From contig NZ_WUMO01000013.1 of the NCBI RefSeq assembly GCF_009826975.1, positions 1 to 64,000 of the forward strand: a stretch of DNA of 64,000 nt, read 5' to 3'. The notes under the pieces are model-generated. The model made no database searches and was not told where the DNA came from. It saw only the letters and a list, made by a program, of their open reading frames with translations. Shown piece by piece: positions 10,124 through 18,346 of the stretch. The DNA is from Flavobacterium sp. HBTb2-11-1. GTDB lineage: Bacteria; Bacteroidota; Bacteroidia; Flavobacteriales; Flavobacteriaceae. Each line of letters begins with the position of its first letter. Positions within the stretch are counted from its first letter, which is position 1. Position numbers and translations under genes: made by a program.

Positions 10124-10765
10124 ATGAAAAAATTAACCGCAACCTTAGCAATAATAACCCTGTGTTTTATTTCTTGTAAAAAAGAAGTGAAGTTAGAATC
10201 GACAACTCCAGCAGTGACAGATTCTGTTAAAACGGAAGAACCTGTTGCCGAAGCACCATTAGATTCTGCGGCGCAGATGAAAGCTTGGCAGGAATATGCA
10301 ACGCCAGGAGATCCGCATAAAATACTGGCTGATGAAGTTGGAACATGGAATTGTGATATGACATTCTGGTCGGATGCCAATGCAAAACCCGAAAAAGAAA
10401 CTTCTGTAGCAGAGATCAAAATGATCTTAGGCGGACGCTTTCAAGAAGCAACTTATAAAGGAACTATGATGGGACAGCCGTTTGAAGGTAAAGGAACGGT
10501 TGGTTATAATAATGCTAGTAAAGAATACATTTCCACATTTATAGATAATATGGGAACTGGTATGATGACCAGTAGAGGAAAGTATAACGAAAGCACCAAG
10601 AGTATAGAATATTTCGGAGAAATGGCCGATCCAGTAACCGCAAAAAACACCAAGTATAGAGAAGTGTACACGATCGTAGATGCTAAAACCCGAAAAATGG
10701 AAATGTACGATACAAAAAACGGAACCGAATATAAAAGCATGGAAATTATAATGACCAAAAAGTAG
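10124..10765 (+). CDS. DUF1579 domain lipoprotein
   Basis: A 213-residue lipoprotein: MKKLTATLAIITLCFISC gives a signal peptide with the acylated Cys near residue 18, followed by a Thr/Glu/Pro-rich linker. The C-terminal ~150 residues fit DUF1579, with GDPHKILADEVGTWNCDMTFW, a GRFQEATYKGTMMGQPFEGKG core and alternating beta strands. DUF1579 proteins are predicted beta-sandwich or lipocalin-like proteins of unknown function. The gene stands alone after the repeat-containing gap. Confidence 0.75.
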   Translation: MKKLTATLAIITLCFISCKKEVKLESTTPAVTDSVKTEEPVAEAPLDSAAQMKAWQEYATPGDPHKILADEVGTWNCDMTFWSDANAKPEKETSVAEIKMILGGRFQEATYKGTMMGQPFEGKGTVGYNNASKEYISTFIDNMGTGMMTSRGKYNESTKSIEYFGEMADPVTAKNTKYREVYTIVDAKTRKMEMYDTKNGTEYKSMEIIMTKK

Positions 10766-10782
10766 GTTCTATTCTAGGTTCA

Positions 10783-10920
10783 AAGCAACAACAAAGAAAC
10801 AAAGGCACAAAGTGATAAACTTCGTGCCTTTGCAATTTCTATCAAAGGATGTATAAGAAAACTTTAGCGCAACAAAAAAATAAAATAACTTAGCGCCTTC
10901 GTGCCTTCGTGGCAAAAACA
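10783..10920. repeat. Word-like repeat (caaaggcacaaag / cgccttcgtgccttcgtggc)
   Basis: The 162-nt gap before the GNAT gene carries caaaggcacaaag (about 10800-10813), the inverted form cgtgcctttgc (10824-10834) and again agcgccttcgtgccttcgtggc (10892-10913). These belong to the same oligonucleotide vocabulary as other gaps in the window. Confidence 0.5.
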
Positions 10921-10927
10921 ATCAAAA

Positions 10928-11374
10928 ATGGAATTAAAATGGAAAATAAAGCCTTTTGAGGCATTAACTGTTCATGAGTTATATGATTTGCTCAGACTGA
11001 GAAGTGAAATCTTTGTAGTAGAGCAAAATTGCGTTTATTTGGATCTTGATGGGAAAGACAAGAAGGCTTTGCATCTAATTGGCGAGTTTGAAGGTAAAAT
11101 CGTCGCATATTCACGTTTATTTGATGTTGGAATTAGTTTTGATAATGCTTCTATCGGAAGAGTAGTCGTAGACGCCAATTACAGAGATAGAAAATGGGGT
11201 CATGAATTAATGCGCGAAGCAATAGCAGCAATTAAATACAATTTTGGACAAAATAAAATCACGATTGGAGCACAATTGTATTTGAAGAAATTCTACGAAA
11301 GCCACGGTTTTGTCCAAACCAGCGAAATGTATTTAGAAGATGATATTCCTCACATAGAAATGATTCGAGAATAA
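10928..11374 (+). CDS. GNAT family N-acetyltransferase (ElaA-like)
   Basis: A 148-residue protein resembling ElaA, a GNAT enzyme of uncertain substrate. Visible motifs are LYDLLRLRSEIFVVEQNCVYLDLD near the N-terminus and the acetyl-CoA loop region IGRVVVDANYRDRKWGHELM (R/Q-x-x-G-x-A variant). The end is typical for ElaA (LKKFYESHGFVQTSEMYLEDDIPHIEM). ATG 10928 is preferred over the upstream GTG at 10901, which lies inside a repeat element and would add residues not expected in the family. Confidence 0.85.
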   Translation: MELKWKIKPFEALTVHELYDLLRLRSEIFVVEQNCVYLDLDGKDKKALHLIGEFEGKIVAYSRLFDVGISFDNASIGRVVVDANYRDRKWGHELMREAIAAIKYNFGQNKITIGAQLYLKKFYESHGFVQTSEMYLEDDIPHIEMIRE

Positions 11375-11441
11375 TTAAATGCAATTCAGCAAGGATTTTT
11401 AGCATACTCCAATCAGTAAAAAGACTTAGAATCTTTAAGAA

Positions 11442-12245
11442 TTAAATTTTCGTAATCACAAATTCCACCCGCCGATCATAATTGTCGCCTCTGCCCAAAG
11501 GATATCTATTGCCGCACCCAACATACGTCATACGGCTTTTGGATACTTTTTTGGACATTAAATAGTGGAAAACCGTTTTGGCGCGGTTCCAAGAAAGTCT
11601 TCTTTCTTTAGTATCTCTATCAATTCCGTCGCTATAAATTTCTGGAGTGTAGCACACATGACCTCTTATTTCAAAATTAAGATTTCTATGATTTTGAAGT
11701 ATGACTGCAATTTTATCCAGTTCTTTTTTAGAATTCCTAGTAAGTTTGGCGCTTCCGATATCAAATAAAATAGACTCTAAATATACTTTATCGCCCACTT
11801 TTAAATTGTCTTTGAACGAAGTATGAACCCCTTTCCCGAAACTATTTTTCTTAACAACAATTAAGTCAACCCGCCGATTTCGTAAACGTGTCTCGTACAG
11901 ATTTTCTACCGTATCTGGTCTTACGACAACACGTCCTTTTCCTTCAAGAATTATAATTTTACTCTGGTTGAACCCTTTATTGATCAATAGATTCTGAATC
12001 GTATTGGCGCGATTATTTGATAATCTAAAGTTATACTCATCATTGCCGCGATCGTCACAATAGCCATAAATCTGTATAGACTCAACTTTTGCTGTGTCTA
12101 TGTTTTTTATAAAGTTTGACACAACAGTAATCTGTTTGTCTGTTAAATCATACCTGTCAAATTCAAAATAAATAGTTTCAACAGGTTTTTGCTGTGCCGT
12201 TACTGTATAAAATGAAAAAAGAGTCAGGGCTAGAGTTATCTTCAT
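11442..12245 (-). CDS. Exported protein with two tandem OmpA-like domains
   Basis: A 267-residue protein with a short signal peptide (MKITLALTLFSFYTVTAQ). It has two OmpA-like peptidoglycan-binding domains in tandem. The first, about 24-130, has YFEFDRYDLTDKQ, IYGYCDDRGNDEYNFRLSNNRA and RLRNRRVDLIV. The second, about 150-267, has ILFDIGSAKLTRNS, IRGHVCYTPE and YDRRVEFVI. There is no beta-barrel, so it is likely a periplasmic murein-binding protein. It starts 3 nt after the ctp stop codon and is therefore most likely translated from the same mRNA. In the second domain the usual GHTD is GHVCYT, which may alter binding. Confidence 0.85.
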   Translation of the reverse strand: MKITLALTLFSFYTVTAQQKPVETIYFEFDRYDLTDKQITVVSNFIKNIDTAKVESIQIYGYCDDRGNDEYNFRLSNNRANTIQNLLINKGFNQSKIIILEGKGRVVVRPDTVENLYETRLRNRRVDLIVVKKNSFGKGVHTSFKDNLKVGDKVYLESILFDIGSAKLTRNSKKELDKIAVILQNHRNLNFEIRGHVCYTPEIYSDGIDRDTKERRLSWNRAKTVFHYLMSKKVSKSRMTYVGCGNRYPLGRGDNYDRRVEFVITKI

Positions 12246-12248
12246 TCA

Positions 12249-13886
12249 CTACATTTTTAATATCGTTTTATATTCTGTAGGATTATTTAATACGCTGACT
12301 GCTCTTTTAATTTCTGAATTGTTTTTTAGATAATACTGATATAAACCTTCTTGATATTGATATCTCTTGATCAACTCTTCCAAAATCATGTTTTTGATTT
12401 CTTTTTGGTTTTTGTCCAGTAAAATTGTTTCGCTTTTTTCTAAAGCAGTTAACAATTGCTGATATTCGGCAGTAATGGTCTCATCGATTTTTTCTTTTTT
12501 AGCTGCAGCTAAAGTATTTTTCAAAGCCACTTCGGTTTCTGTGTCAAAAGTGATTTTATTGGCTTTTAGATATTGCTTGAAAGCGGTGTAATCAGCATCG
12601 GTCAAAGTTGGAATCTTGTCTCCTAAATTTGGATTTTTGTAATAATACGTTGTAGCGTAATCAAATACACCATCGTTTTTGATTAAAGCTGTTGCAATGG
12701 CACTCGTTTTTGCTTCTTCCAATTCGATATCTGGAAAAACTCCTCCGCCATCATAAACCGTTCGTCCTTTTCTGGTTTTAAAAGCATTATAATTTTTAGC
12801 ATCAGTTTTTTGAGCAACGCCATTTTTATCTTTATGAGCATAATCCAAAGCTTGAATGCATCTTCCAGAAGGAGTATAATATCTTGAAATGGTTACTTTC
12901 AGCTGAGTTCCGTACGTTAAATCAACCGAACGCTGCACTAAACCTTTTCCGAAACTTCTGCTTCCTAGAATAACCGCGCGATCTAAATCCTGCAAAGCAC
13001 CAGAAACAATTTCAGAAGCCGAAGCACTTCTTCCGTTTACTAAAATGGCTAACGGAATTTCAGTGTCAACTGGTTCTTTCTGTGTTTTATAAGTATTGTT
13101 ATGTTTTTCAATTCGTGATTTAGTCGTAACAATTACTTCATTCTTTGGAACAAACAAATTGCAGATATCAATAGCCTCATTTAGTAAACCTCCAGGATTT
13201 CCTCTTAAATCCAAAACAATCTGTTTAGCTCCGTCAGCTTTTAATTTTTCTAATGCATCTTTTACTTCTGCAGAAGCTTTTCTGCTAAAATGCGCTAAAA
13301 CAATATAACCCGTTTTATCATCAATTTTTCCGTAAAATGGAACAGATTTAATATCCACTTCATCCAAAACCAAAACCGTAGTATTTGGTTTTCCCTGACG
13401 GAGATATTTGATGTTGATTTTTGTGTTTTTTGTTCCTTTCAATAATTGCGAAGCGTCGTCTTTAAAATCAGCGATCAAAACATCACCAATTTGGATAATT
13501 TCATCGCCTGCTTTTAGTCCAGCTTTATCGGCAGGATAATTTTTATAAGGTTCACGAACAATCAGACGATCGTTTTTTCTAGAAATCAAAGCGCCAATCC
13601 CCGTATATTCTCCAGTATTGTTGATTTTAAAGTTTACAACATCCTGTTCGTTAAAATAAACCGTATATGGGTCTAAACTTCCTAACATGCTTTTAATGGC
13701 TTTATCCATCAAATCGCCTGGATTGGTTTCGTCGACGTAATTGGTGTTTACAGCTTTAAACAAAGTTGTAAAAATTTCGATCTGTTTGGCAATTTCAAAA
13801 AAATCTTCTCTAAAACTGGTTCCAACAAACAACATTCCCGCCGCAGCGACTGGTATAATAAATTTCTTTTTGAAATACGGATACAT
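12249..13886 (-). CDS. S41 family C-terminal processing peptidase (CtpA/Tsp type)
   Basis: A 545-residue serine protease with an N-terminal membrane or signal segment (residues ~8-24). A PDZ domain lies at about 85-165 (YTGIGALI, AGLKAGDEIIQIGD) and the S41 catalytic domain follows. The Ser/Lys dyad can be placed by family spacing at S289 in NGRSASASE and K314 in SFGKGLVQ, 25 residues apart as in Tsp. A long C-terminal extension of ~130 residues contains charged helices. Proteases of this type trim exported proteins at their C-termini. It lies 2 nt downstream of the DUF4349 gene and 3 nt upstream of the OmpA gene in one minus-strand operon. Confidence 0.93.
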   Translation of the reverse strand: MYPYFKKKFIIPVAAAGMLFVGTSFREDFFEIAKQIEIFTTLFKAVNTNYVDETNPGDLMDKAIKSMLGSLDPYTVYFNEQDVVNFKINNTGEYTGIGALISRKNDRLIVREPYKNYPADKAGLKAGDEIIQIGDVLIADFKDDASQLLKGTKNTKINIKYLRQGKPNTTVLVLDEVDIKSVPFYGKIDDKTGYIVLAHFSRKASAEVKDALEKLKADGAKQIVLDLRGNPGGLLNEAIDICNLFVPKNEVIVTTKSRIEKHNNTYKTQKEPVDTEIPLAILVNGRSASASEIVSGALQDLDRAVILGSRSFGKGLVQRSVDLTYGTQLKVTISRYYTPSGRCIQALDYAHKDKNGVAQKTDAKNYNAFKTRKGRTVYDGGGVFPDIELEEAKTSAIATALIKNDGVFDYATTYYYKNPNLGDKIPTLTDADYTAFKQYLKANKITFDTETEVALKNTLAAAKKEKIDETITAEYQQLLTALEKSETILLDKNQKEIKNMILEELIKRYQYQEGLYQYYLKNNSEIKRAVSVLNNPTEYKTILKM

Positions 13887-13888
13887 GA

Positions 13889-14728
13889 TTATTCTTTTTT
13901 TCTTCTTTTTAATCTTTTTCTAATAAAATAGGCAAATACAACAAACAAAATAACAAAAGGCCAAACGCTGATTAATGAAATTAAAAAATCGGATAAACTG
14001 AAAAATCCTGATTTAATGGCAGTCCAGATTTTTGAGCCGTACGATATTTTTACGCCTTCTTTTTCGGCTATTGTTTTATAAAATTCAATGGTAACAGTGC
14101 TCTCAGAAACACGGCTTTCTAAATATTTAAGCTGACCTTCTTTAGCTTCAATCTCTTCGCGAATTGCCGAAATTTGTTTTTCAATTTCTAAAATTTCGCT
14201 GACTTTATTTGCTTTCTTTAAAATTTCAAGATAGCGTTCTTCTAGTTTTTTCTTTGTTTTTAGTCTTGAAGTCAGATCGATATATTGTTCGGTAACATCC
14301 TCAGCAGATATTTGCTTTTCATCAAAATAAGAAACACCTTTTGAAACGGCATCAATAAAACGGTCAAAATTTTGACTTGGAACTTTAATTACTAAAACTC
14401 TGCTAACATTATCGTAGTTTTTTCCTTCAGTATCATTTAAAACATTGCCATTGTGAGTAATAATAGCTTTTTTAATTTGATTGAAAGTATTTTCAAGATT
14501 ATCAGTTTCAAATCTCAAGTGAGCTTGTTTGATGATCTTTTGTTCAATTTCTTGTTTGTCTTTTGGAGCTGAAGGAGCTGATTGAGCTGCATCTTCATTG
14601 TAAACGACTTCATCTTTTGGAGGTAATTCTACCGAGGCAATTTTGATATCTTTCGAATCCGGTTCGTAAGATTTACTGCATCCCGAAAGAGTCAAGAAAA
14701 AAAGACATAAGAAGAAAATATTTCGCAT
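13889..14728 (-). CDS. DUF4349 domain lipoprotein
   Basis: A 279-residue protein with a lipoprotein signal (LFFLTLSGC). A periplasmic DUF4349 domain includes a long coiled-coil (about 165-215, LKTKKKLEERYLEILKKANKVSEILEIEKQ), and a C-terminal transmembrane helix (~250-270) is followed by a basic tail (RKRLKRRKKE). Function unknown. It would be anchored at both ends if the Cys is acylated. It stands first in the run DUF4349-ctp-OmpA on the minus strand, 70 nt after rnpA. Confidence 0.82.
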   Translation of the reverse strand: MRNIFFLCLFFLTLSGCSKSYEPDSKDIKIASVELPPKDEVVYNEDAAQSAPSAPKDKQEIEQKIIKQAHLRFETDNLENTFNQIKKAIITHNGNVLNDTEGKNYDNVSRVLVIKVPSQNFDRFIDAVSKGVSYFDEKQISAEDVTEQYIDLTSRLKTKKKLEERYLEILKKANKVSEILEIEKQISAIREEIEAKEGQLKYLESRVSESTVTIEFYKTIAEKEGVKISYGSKIWTAIKSGFFSLSDFLISLISVWPFVILFVVFAYFIRKRLKRRKKE

Positions 14729-14798
14729 AAAATTTCAATTTAGAGCTAAAACTACGATTTTTTTGCCTAACTTGATTAATAATCTTATGTTTTGAGAT

Positions 14799-15203
14799 TT
14801 ACGCTTCGGTTTTTGGTTCAGAATCTAGAGGTTTGTTGATCTGCGCTGTAAATTTCTCAAATAGCTGAATCATTTTAGTATTGATTTCATCATAAGATAA
14901 ACGGTCTTTGGTTTGATAAAAAAGCATTATCGAATATGGCTGATCCAAGTTATCCAAAAGCAAATGTTTGTTTAAACGATAGGTTTCTCTCAAAACCCTT
15001 TTGAAGTAATTTCGATCAACGGCTTTCTTGAAATATTTCTTAGAAACCGAAACGCCAATCTTAGTTTGTTCTTCTGAATTTGCTTCCGCTTGACGGTAAA
15101 CCAAACGAAGCGGATATTTGGACACCGATTTTCCTTCAGAAAATAGTAAACCAATTGTCGTTTTGCTTTTTAAACGCTCGTTTTTAGGGTAAGTAAAGTT
15201 CAT
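14799..15203 (-). CDS. rnpA: Ribonuclease P protein component
   Basis: A 134-residue basic protein that binds the RNase P RNA and helps mature tRNA 5' ends. Family features are the N-terminal YPKNERLKSKTTIGLLFSEG, the central IGVSVSKKYFKKAVDRN and the RNR-equivalent motif DRNYFKRVLRETYRL. It is not next to rpmH here, unlike in many bacteria. A TACCTTTG -7 element sits 32 nt upstream. The C-terminal Glu/Pro-rich tail is not conserved. Confidence 0.95.
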   Translation of the reverse strand: MNFTYPKNERLKSKTTIGLLFSEGKSVSKYPLRLVYRQAEANSEEQTKIGVSVSKKYFKKAVDRNYFKRVLRETYRLNKHLLLDNLDQPYSIMLFYQTKDRLSYDEINTKMIQLFEKFTAQINKPLDSEPKTEA

Positions 15204-15234
15204 TTAATTCAGAAAAGATTTGCAAATTCTAGTG

Positions 15235-15242
15235 CAAAGGTA
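15235..15242 (-). promoter_or_regulatory. -7 element for rnpA
   Basis: On the minus strand this reads TACCTTTG (TAnnTTTG), 31 nt before the rnpA start codon. Confidence 0.45.
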
Positions 15243-15302
15243 CAATTAAACCATAAAAACAGTTATTGTTTTCAATTTTAATAAGTCTAAAAATATATTT
15301 AC

Positions 15303-15310
15303 TACTTTTG
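15303..15310 (+). promoter_or_regulatory. -7 element for the acyltransferase gene
   Basis: TACTTTTG matches TAnnTTTG and ends 18 nt before the ATG at 15329. No good TTG at -33 spacing is seen. Confidence 0.45.
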
Positions 15311-15328
15311 CGCATTAATTTTTGAAGC

Positions 15329-16075
15329 ATGGAAAAAATTATTTCTTATCCAATATCGGTAATTTACTATTTATTATTTGGTTTATGTTTGGCTGTTTTT
15401 CATCCAATTCAGTGGATTTGTTTAAATGTTTTTGGCTACCAGGCTCACAAAAAAAGTGTTGATTATTTAAATTTCTGCCTTTTAAAATGTACAAATCTTG
15501 TTGGAACAAGATATACAGTTGAAGGTGTAGACACGGTTCCGAAGGGTGCGCCAATCATTTTTGTGGCAAATCACCAAAGTATGTACGATATCGTGGCAAT
15601 GATTTGGTATTTTAGACGTTTTCATTGTAAATTTGTAAGTAAGAAGGAGTTAGGAAGCGGAATTCCGAGTGTTTCTTTTAATTTGAAATACGGAGGATCT
15701 GTCTTAATTGACCGAAAAGACCCTAAACAAGCGATACCAGTTATCAAAGGCTTGTCTGAATATATCGAAAAAAACACAAGATCTGCCGTAATCTTTCCGG
15801 AAGGAACAAGAAGTAAGACAGGAATACCAAAAGAATTTGCGCAAAGCGGTTTAAAAATCTTATGCAAATATGCACCATCTGCATATGTTGTACCAGTAAG
15901 CATCAATAATTCTTGGAAAATGGTAAAGTTTGGTTTTTTTCCTGTTGGTTTAGGAAATCATCTGAAGTTTACAGCTCACAAACCTTTAGCTGTTAAAGAT
16001 TACAAATTTGAAGAGCTGATGGAGATTACTGAAAAAGCAGTTAAAGAAGGAATAAATGAATATAAACAGGTTTAA
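15329..16075 (+). CDS. 1-acyl-sn-glycerol-3-phosphate acyltransferase (PlsC type)
   Basis: A 248-residue membrane-associated acyltransferase that makes phosphatidic acid from lysophosphatidic acid. The N-terminus has a hydrophobic helix (about 8-30). The catalytic HX4D box is H82-QSMY-D87, and the glycerophosphate-binding block FPEGTRS lies at 156-162. Length and motif spacing are typical of PlsC. It is followed 45 nt downstream by an acyl-ACP desaturase gene on the same strand, so the two could form a small lipid-remodelling unit. Confidence 0.92.
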   Translation: MEKIISYPISVIYYLLFGLCLAVFHPIQWICLNVFGYQAHKKSVDYLNFCLLKCTNLVGTRYTVEGVDTVPKGAPIIFVANHQSMYDIVAMIWYFRRFHCKFVSKKELGSGIPSVSFNLKYGGSVLIDRKDPKQAIPVIKGLSEYIEKNTRSAVIFPEGTRSKTGIPKEFAQSGLKILCKYAPSAYVVPVSINNSWKMVKFGFFPVGLGNHLKFTAHKPLAVKDYKFEELMEITEKAVKEGINEYKQV

Positions 16076-16120
16076 GTTTTAGTCCGAGCTAAAATGAAAA
16101 ACCCAAATCTATAATAAGTA

Positions 16121-17116
16121 ATGTCTATAAAAAACATTAGATTAGAAGTAATGCAGTTTTTGGAAAAAAACGTGGATAGCTTCGTCGAACAGTATTTAAT
16201 TCCAGTGGAAAAAATTTGGCAGCCGTCGGATTTCTTACCAGATTCTCAAGGGGAAAATTTCTTTGAAGAGGTAAAAGAATTACGCGAGATTGCCAAAGAA
16301 CTTCCGTACGATTTCTGGGTTACGCTTGTTGGTGATACCATCACTGAGGAAGCATTGCCTACATATGAGTCATGGCTAATGGATGTTGAGGGAATAGATC
16401 AGCAAGAAGAAGGCCAAGGAAACGGTTGGGCAAAGTGGGTAAGACAATGGACTGGAGAAGAAAACCGTCACGGTGATCTTTTAAATAAATACTTGTATTT
16501 GTCTGGTCGTGTGAATATGCGTGAAATCGAAATGACTACACAGCACTTGATCAACGACGGTTTTGATATTGGAACTGGAACTGACCCGTACAAGAACTTT
16601 GTATATACTAGTTTTCAGGAATTAGCAACTTATGTTTCGCACAATAGAGTAGCGCAGATGGCTAAGAAATTTGGCGATAACAAATTGTCTAAAATGTGTA
16701 AAATGATTGCAGGTGATGAAATGCGCCACCATCACGCATATAGCGAATTTGTAACTAGAATTTTCCAAGTAGATCCGAGCGAAATGATGCTGGCTTTTCA
16801 ATACATGATGAAGCAGAAAATCGTTATGCCGGCTCACTTTTTAAGAGAATCTGGTCAAAAAATCAGCAGTGCTTTCGAACAGTTTTCTGATTCAGCTCAA
16901 CGTATCGGAGTGTATACTGCAAACGACTATGTTGAGATCATGCAGAAATTAATCAGCAAATGGGAAATTGATAAAATTTCTAATTTGAGCGATGAAGCAG
17001 AAAAAGCGCGTGATTACTTAATGAAATTACCAGCTCGTATGGCAAAAATCTCTGAGAGAATTGTGATTCCTAAAGAATCTCACATCTTCAAATGGGTTGA
17101 ACCAGCGAGACTATAA
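16121..17116 (+). CDS. Acyl-ACP desaturase (soluble, di-iron)
   Basis: A 331-residue soluble fatty-acid desaturase of the stearoyl-ACP desaturase family. It introduces a cis double bond into ACP-bound acyl chains using a di-iron centre. Iron-ligand motifs are visible as EENRHG (E113-H117) and DEMRHHHA (D199-E200, H203), in helices spaced as in the plant enzyme. The gene follows plsC on the same strand, which fits a role in setting membrane lipid unsaturation. No oddities. Confidence 0.93.
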   Translation: MSIKNIRLEVMQFLEKNVDSFVEQYLIPVEKIWQPSDFLPDSQGENFFEEVKELREIAKELPYDFWVTLVGDTITEEALPTYESWLMDVEGIDQQEEGQGNGWAKWVRQWTGEENRHGDLLNKYLYLSGRVNMREIEMTTQHLINDGFDIGTGTDPYKNFVYTSFQELATYVSHNRVAQMAKKFGDNKLSKMCKMIAGDEMRHHHAYSEFVTRIFQVDPSEMMLAFQYMMKQKIVMPAHFLRESGQKISSAFEQFSDSAQRIGVYTANDYVEIMQKLISKWEIDKISNLSDEAEKARDYLMKLPARMAKISERIVIPKESHIFKWVEPARL

Positions 17117-17184
17117 ATTTTAGATTTTAGAATGTAGATTTCAGATTTTATATTGGAATTTGGAATTTTTAGATTGAAATTTAA

Positions 17185-17203
17185 AAAGCAACATTGTTGC
17201 TTT
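17185..17203. promoter_or_regulatory. Perfect palindrome AAAGCAACATTGTTGCTTT
   Basis: AAAGCAACA and TGTTGCTTT form a 9-bp inverted repeat about a central T. Its core GCAACATTGTTGC is the exact reverse complement of the palindrome in the fur/merC gap at 50099-50111. Lying between the desaturase and HD genes, it could be an operator for the HD gene or a terminator stem. Confidence 0.4.
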
Positions 17204-17213
17204 AAAAGATATT

Positions 17214-17258
17214 TGTTGATTGTTGAAGATTAAAAATCTTTGACAATCAACATTTTTT
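17214..17258 (+). terminator. Hairpin with T-tract after the desaturase gene
   Basis: TGTTGATTGT (17214-17223) pairs with ACAATCAACA (17243-17252), with an inner AAGATT/AATCTT pairing, and is followed by TTTTTT. It has the form of an intrinsic terminator. It ends only about 20 nt before the HD gene ATG. Confidence 0.65.
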
Positions 17259-17279
17259 ATAAAACGTAAAAACCTCTTT

Positions 17280-17933
17280 ATGAGCGACTCAGCATTAATT
17301 ATTAAAACCATTGCTTTTGTAAAAGAAAAATTAAATGATGCCGAGGGCGGTCATGATTGGTTTCATATTGAGCGAGTTTACAAAAACGCGCTGCTGATTG
17401 CAAAAGAAACAGAATGTGATCTTACGATTGTACAATTGGGTGCCTTATTGCATGATATAGCCGATAGTAAATTTCATAACGGAGATGAAACTATTGGACC
17501 AAAAACAGCAAGAACGTTTTTAGAAGCCGAAAATGTTTCTGAGGATATAATTGCCCATGTTGTCAATATCATTGAAAATATCTCTTATAAAGGCGGAAAT
17601 TTTGAAAAGAAATTCTCTTCTGTCGAATTGGATGTTGTTCAAGATGCCGATCGCTTAGATGCTATTGGTGCGATTGGCGTTGCAAGAGCTTTTAATTACG
17701 GCGGATTTAAAAACAGAGCTTTATACAATCCGGAAATTGCTCCTGTAACCAATATGACAAAAGAAGAGTACAAAAAGAATAATGCTCCAACAATCAATCA
17801 TTTCTACGAGAAGCTTTTACTTTTAAAGGATAAAATGAACACAGCAAAAGGAAAAGAAATCGCTGCCGAAAGACATCATTTTATGGAAGCTTTTCTTGCC
17901 CAATTTTATGCAGAGTGGGAGGGTGTAAAGTAG
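17280..17933 (+). CDS. HD domain phosphohydrolase
   Basis: A 217-residue HD superfamily protein. Metal-site residues can be seen as H25/H29 in GGHDWFHIERV, the HD pair H58-D59 in LLHDIADSKFHNGDE, and a later aspartate in VQDADRLDAIGAIG. The family (YedJ-like) is predicted to hydrolyse phosphate esters, possibly nucleotides; the substrate is unknown. It stands alone between two hairpins. Confidence 0.85.
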   Translation: MSDSALIIKTIAFVKEKLNDAEGGHDWFHIERVYKNALLIAKETECDLTIVQLGALLHDIADSKFHNGDETIGPKTARTFLEAENVSEDIIAHVVNIIENISYKGGNFEKKFSSVELDVVQDADRLDAIGAIGVARAFNYGGFKNRALYNPEIAPVTNMTKEEYKKNNAPTINHFYEKLLLLKDKMNTAKGKEIAAERHHFMEAFLAQFYAEWEGVK

Positions 17934-18031
17934 TACTCAGTTTACGATCTCAGTTTTCAGTTTCAATCTGAATATTTCATCTCGATTCTTTTTAATCTAG
18001 AAAGGCCAAACTTTTTTCAGAATATAAAATT

Positions 18032-18062
18032 AAAACGGCTCTATTAGAGCCGTTTTTTTTTA
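18032..18062 (+). terminator. Intrinsic terminator after the HD gene
   Basis: The stem ACGGCTCT/AGAGCCGT with a three-base loop is followed by a run of Ts, about 100 nt after the HD gene stop. Confidence 0.85.
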
Positions 18063-18096
18063 TTTGGTGATGATTTTCTTTATAAAAACTTATGAC

Positions 18097-18216
18097 TTAT
18101 AATCGCGATCTTAAGAGACACATAATTATAAAAGCGCATAAAAATCCAATTGAAAACCACAATAACCTTGTAATGCATTTATTTCTAACCATTTCTCTTT
18201 TTTCAAACCTTGTCAT
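18097..18216 (-). CDS. Small membrane protein, 39 aa, paralogue of the one at 19335-19457
   Basis: This short frame translates to M-T-R-F-E-K-R-E-M-V-R, then a single hydrophobic helix RLLWFSIGFLCAFIIMCLL, then a basic end RSRL. It aligns without gaps to the 40-residue product at 19335-19457, with 16 of 39 positions identical (MT, E8, VR, RLLWF, GF, CA, II), while the codons differ at silent sites (TTA TTG TGG versus TTA CTG TGG). That pattern supports translation and selection. A TACTTTTG -7 element lies 23 nt upstream. Topology is probably single-pass with a charged cytoplasmic N-terminus. I do not recognise the family; function unknown. Confidence 0.7.
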   Translation of the reverse strand: MTRFEKREMVRNKCITRLLWFSIGFLCAFIIMCLLRSRL

Positions 18217-18239
18217 TTTGAATGTATTTTAAACATTTT

Positions 18240-18247
18240 CAAAAGTA
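18240..18247 (-). promoter_or_regulatory. -7 element for the 39-aa membrane protein
   Basis: The minus strand reads TACTTTTG, 23 nt before the ATG at 18216. A minus-strand TTG at 18272-18274 is spaced 24 nt upstream, near the -33 range. Confidence 0.5.
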
Positions 18248-18346
18248 ATTTTATAGAGGGTATGATTATGCCAATAAAAGTCTTTAAATCATTATAATAA
18301 GACAATTTTTCTTTTAGTCTCGTCGTCTTATTTTTTAGTTATAAGT

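Noticed and set aside
10093..10419. Minus-strand frame of 108 codons opposite the DUF1579 gene
   Set aside because: It lies antisense to a well-supported lipoprotein gene and has no recognisable domain or promoter.
10901..10927. GTG start extending the GNAT gene upstream
   Set aside because: The extension falls in a word-like intergenic repeat and adds residues outside the ElaA fold.
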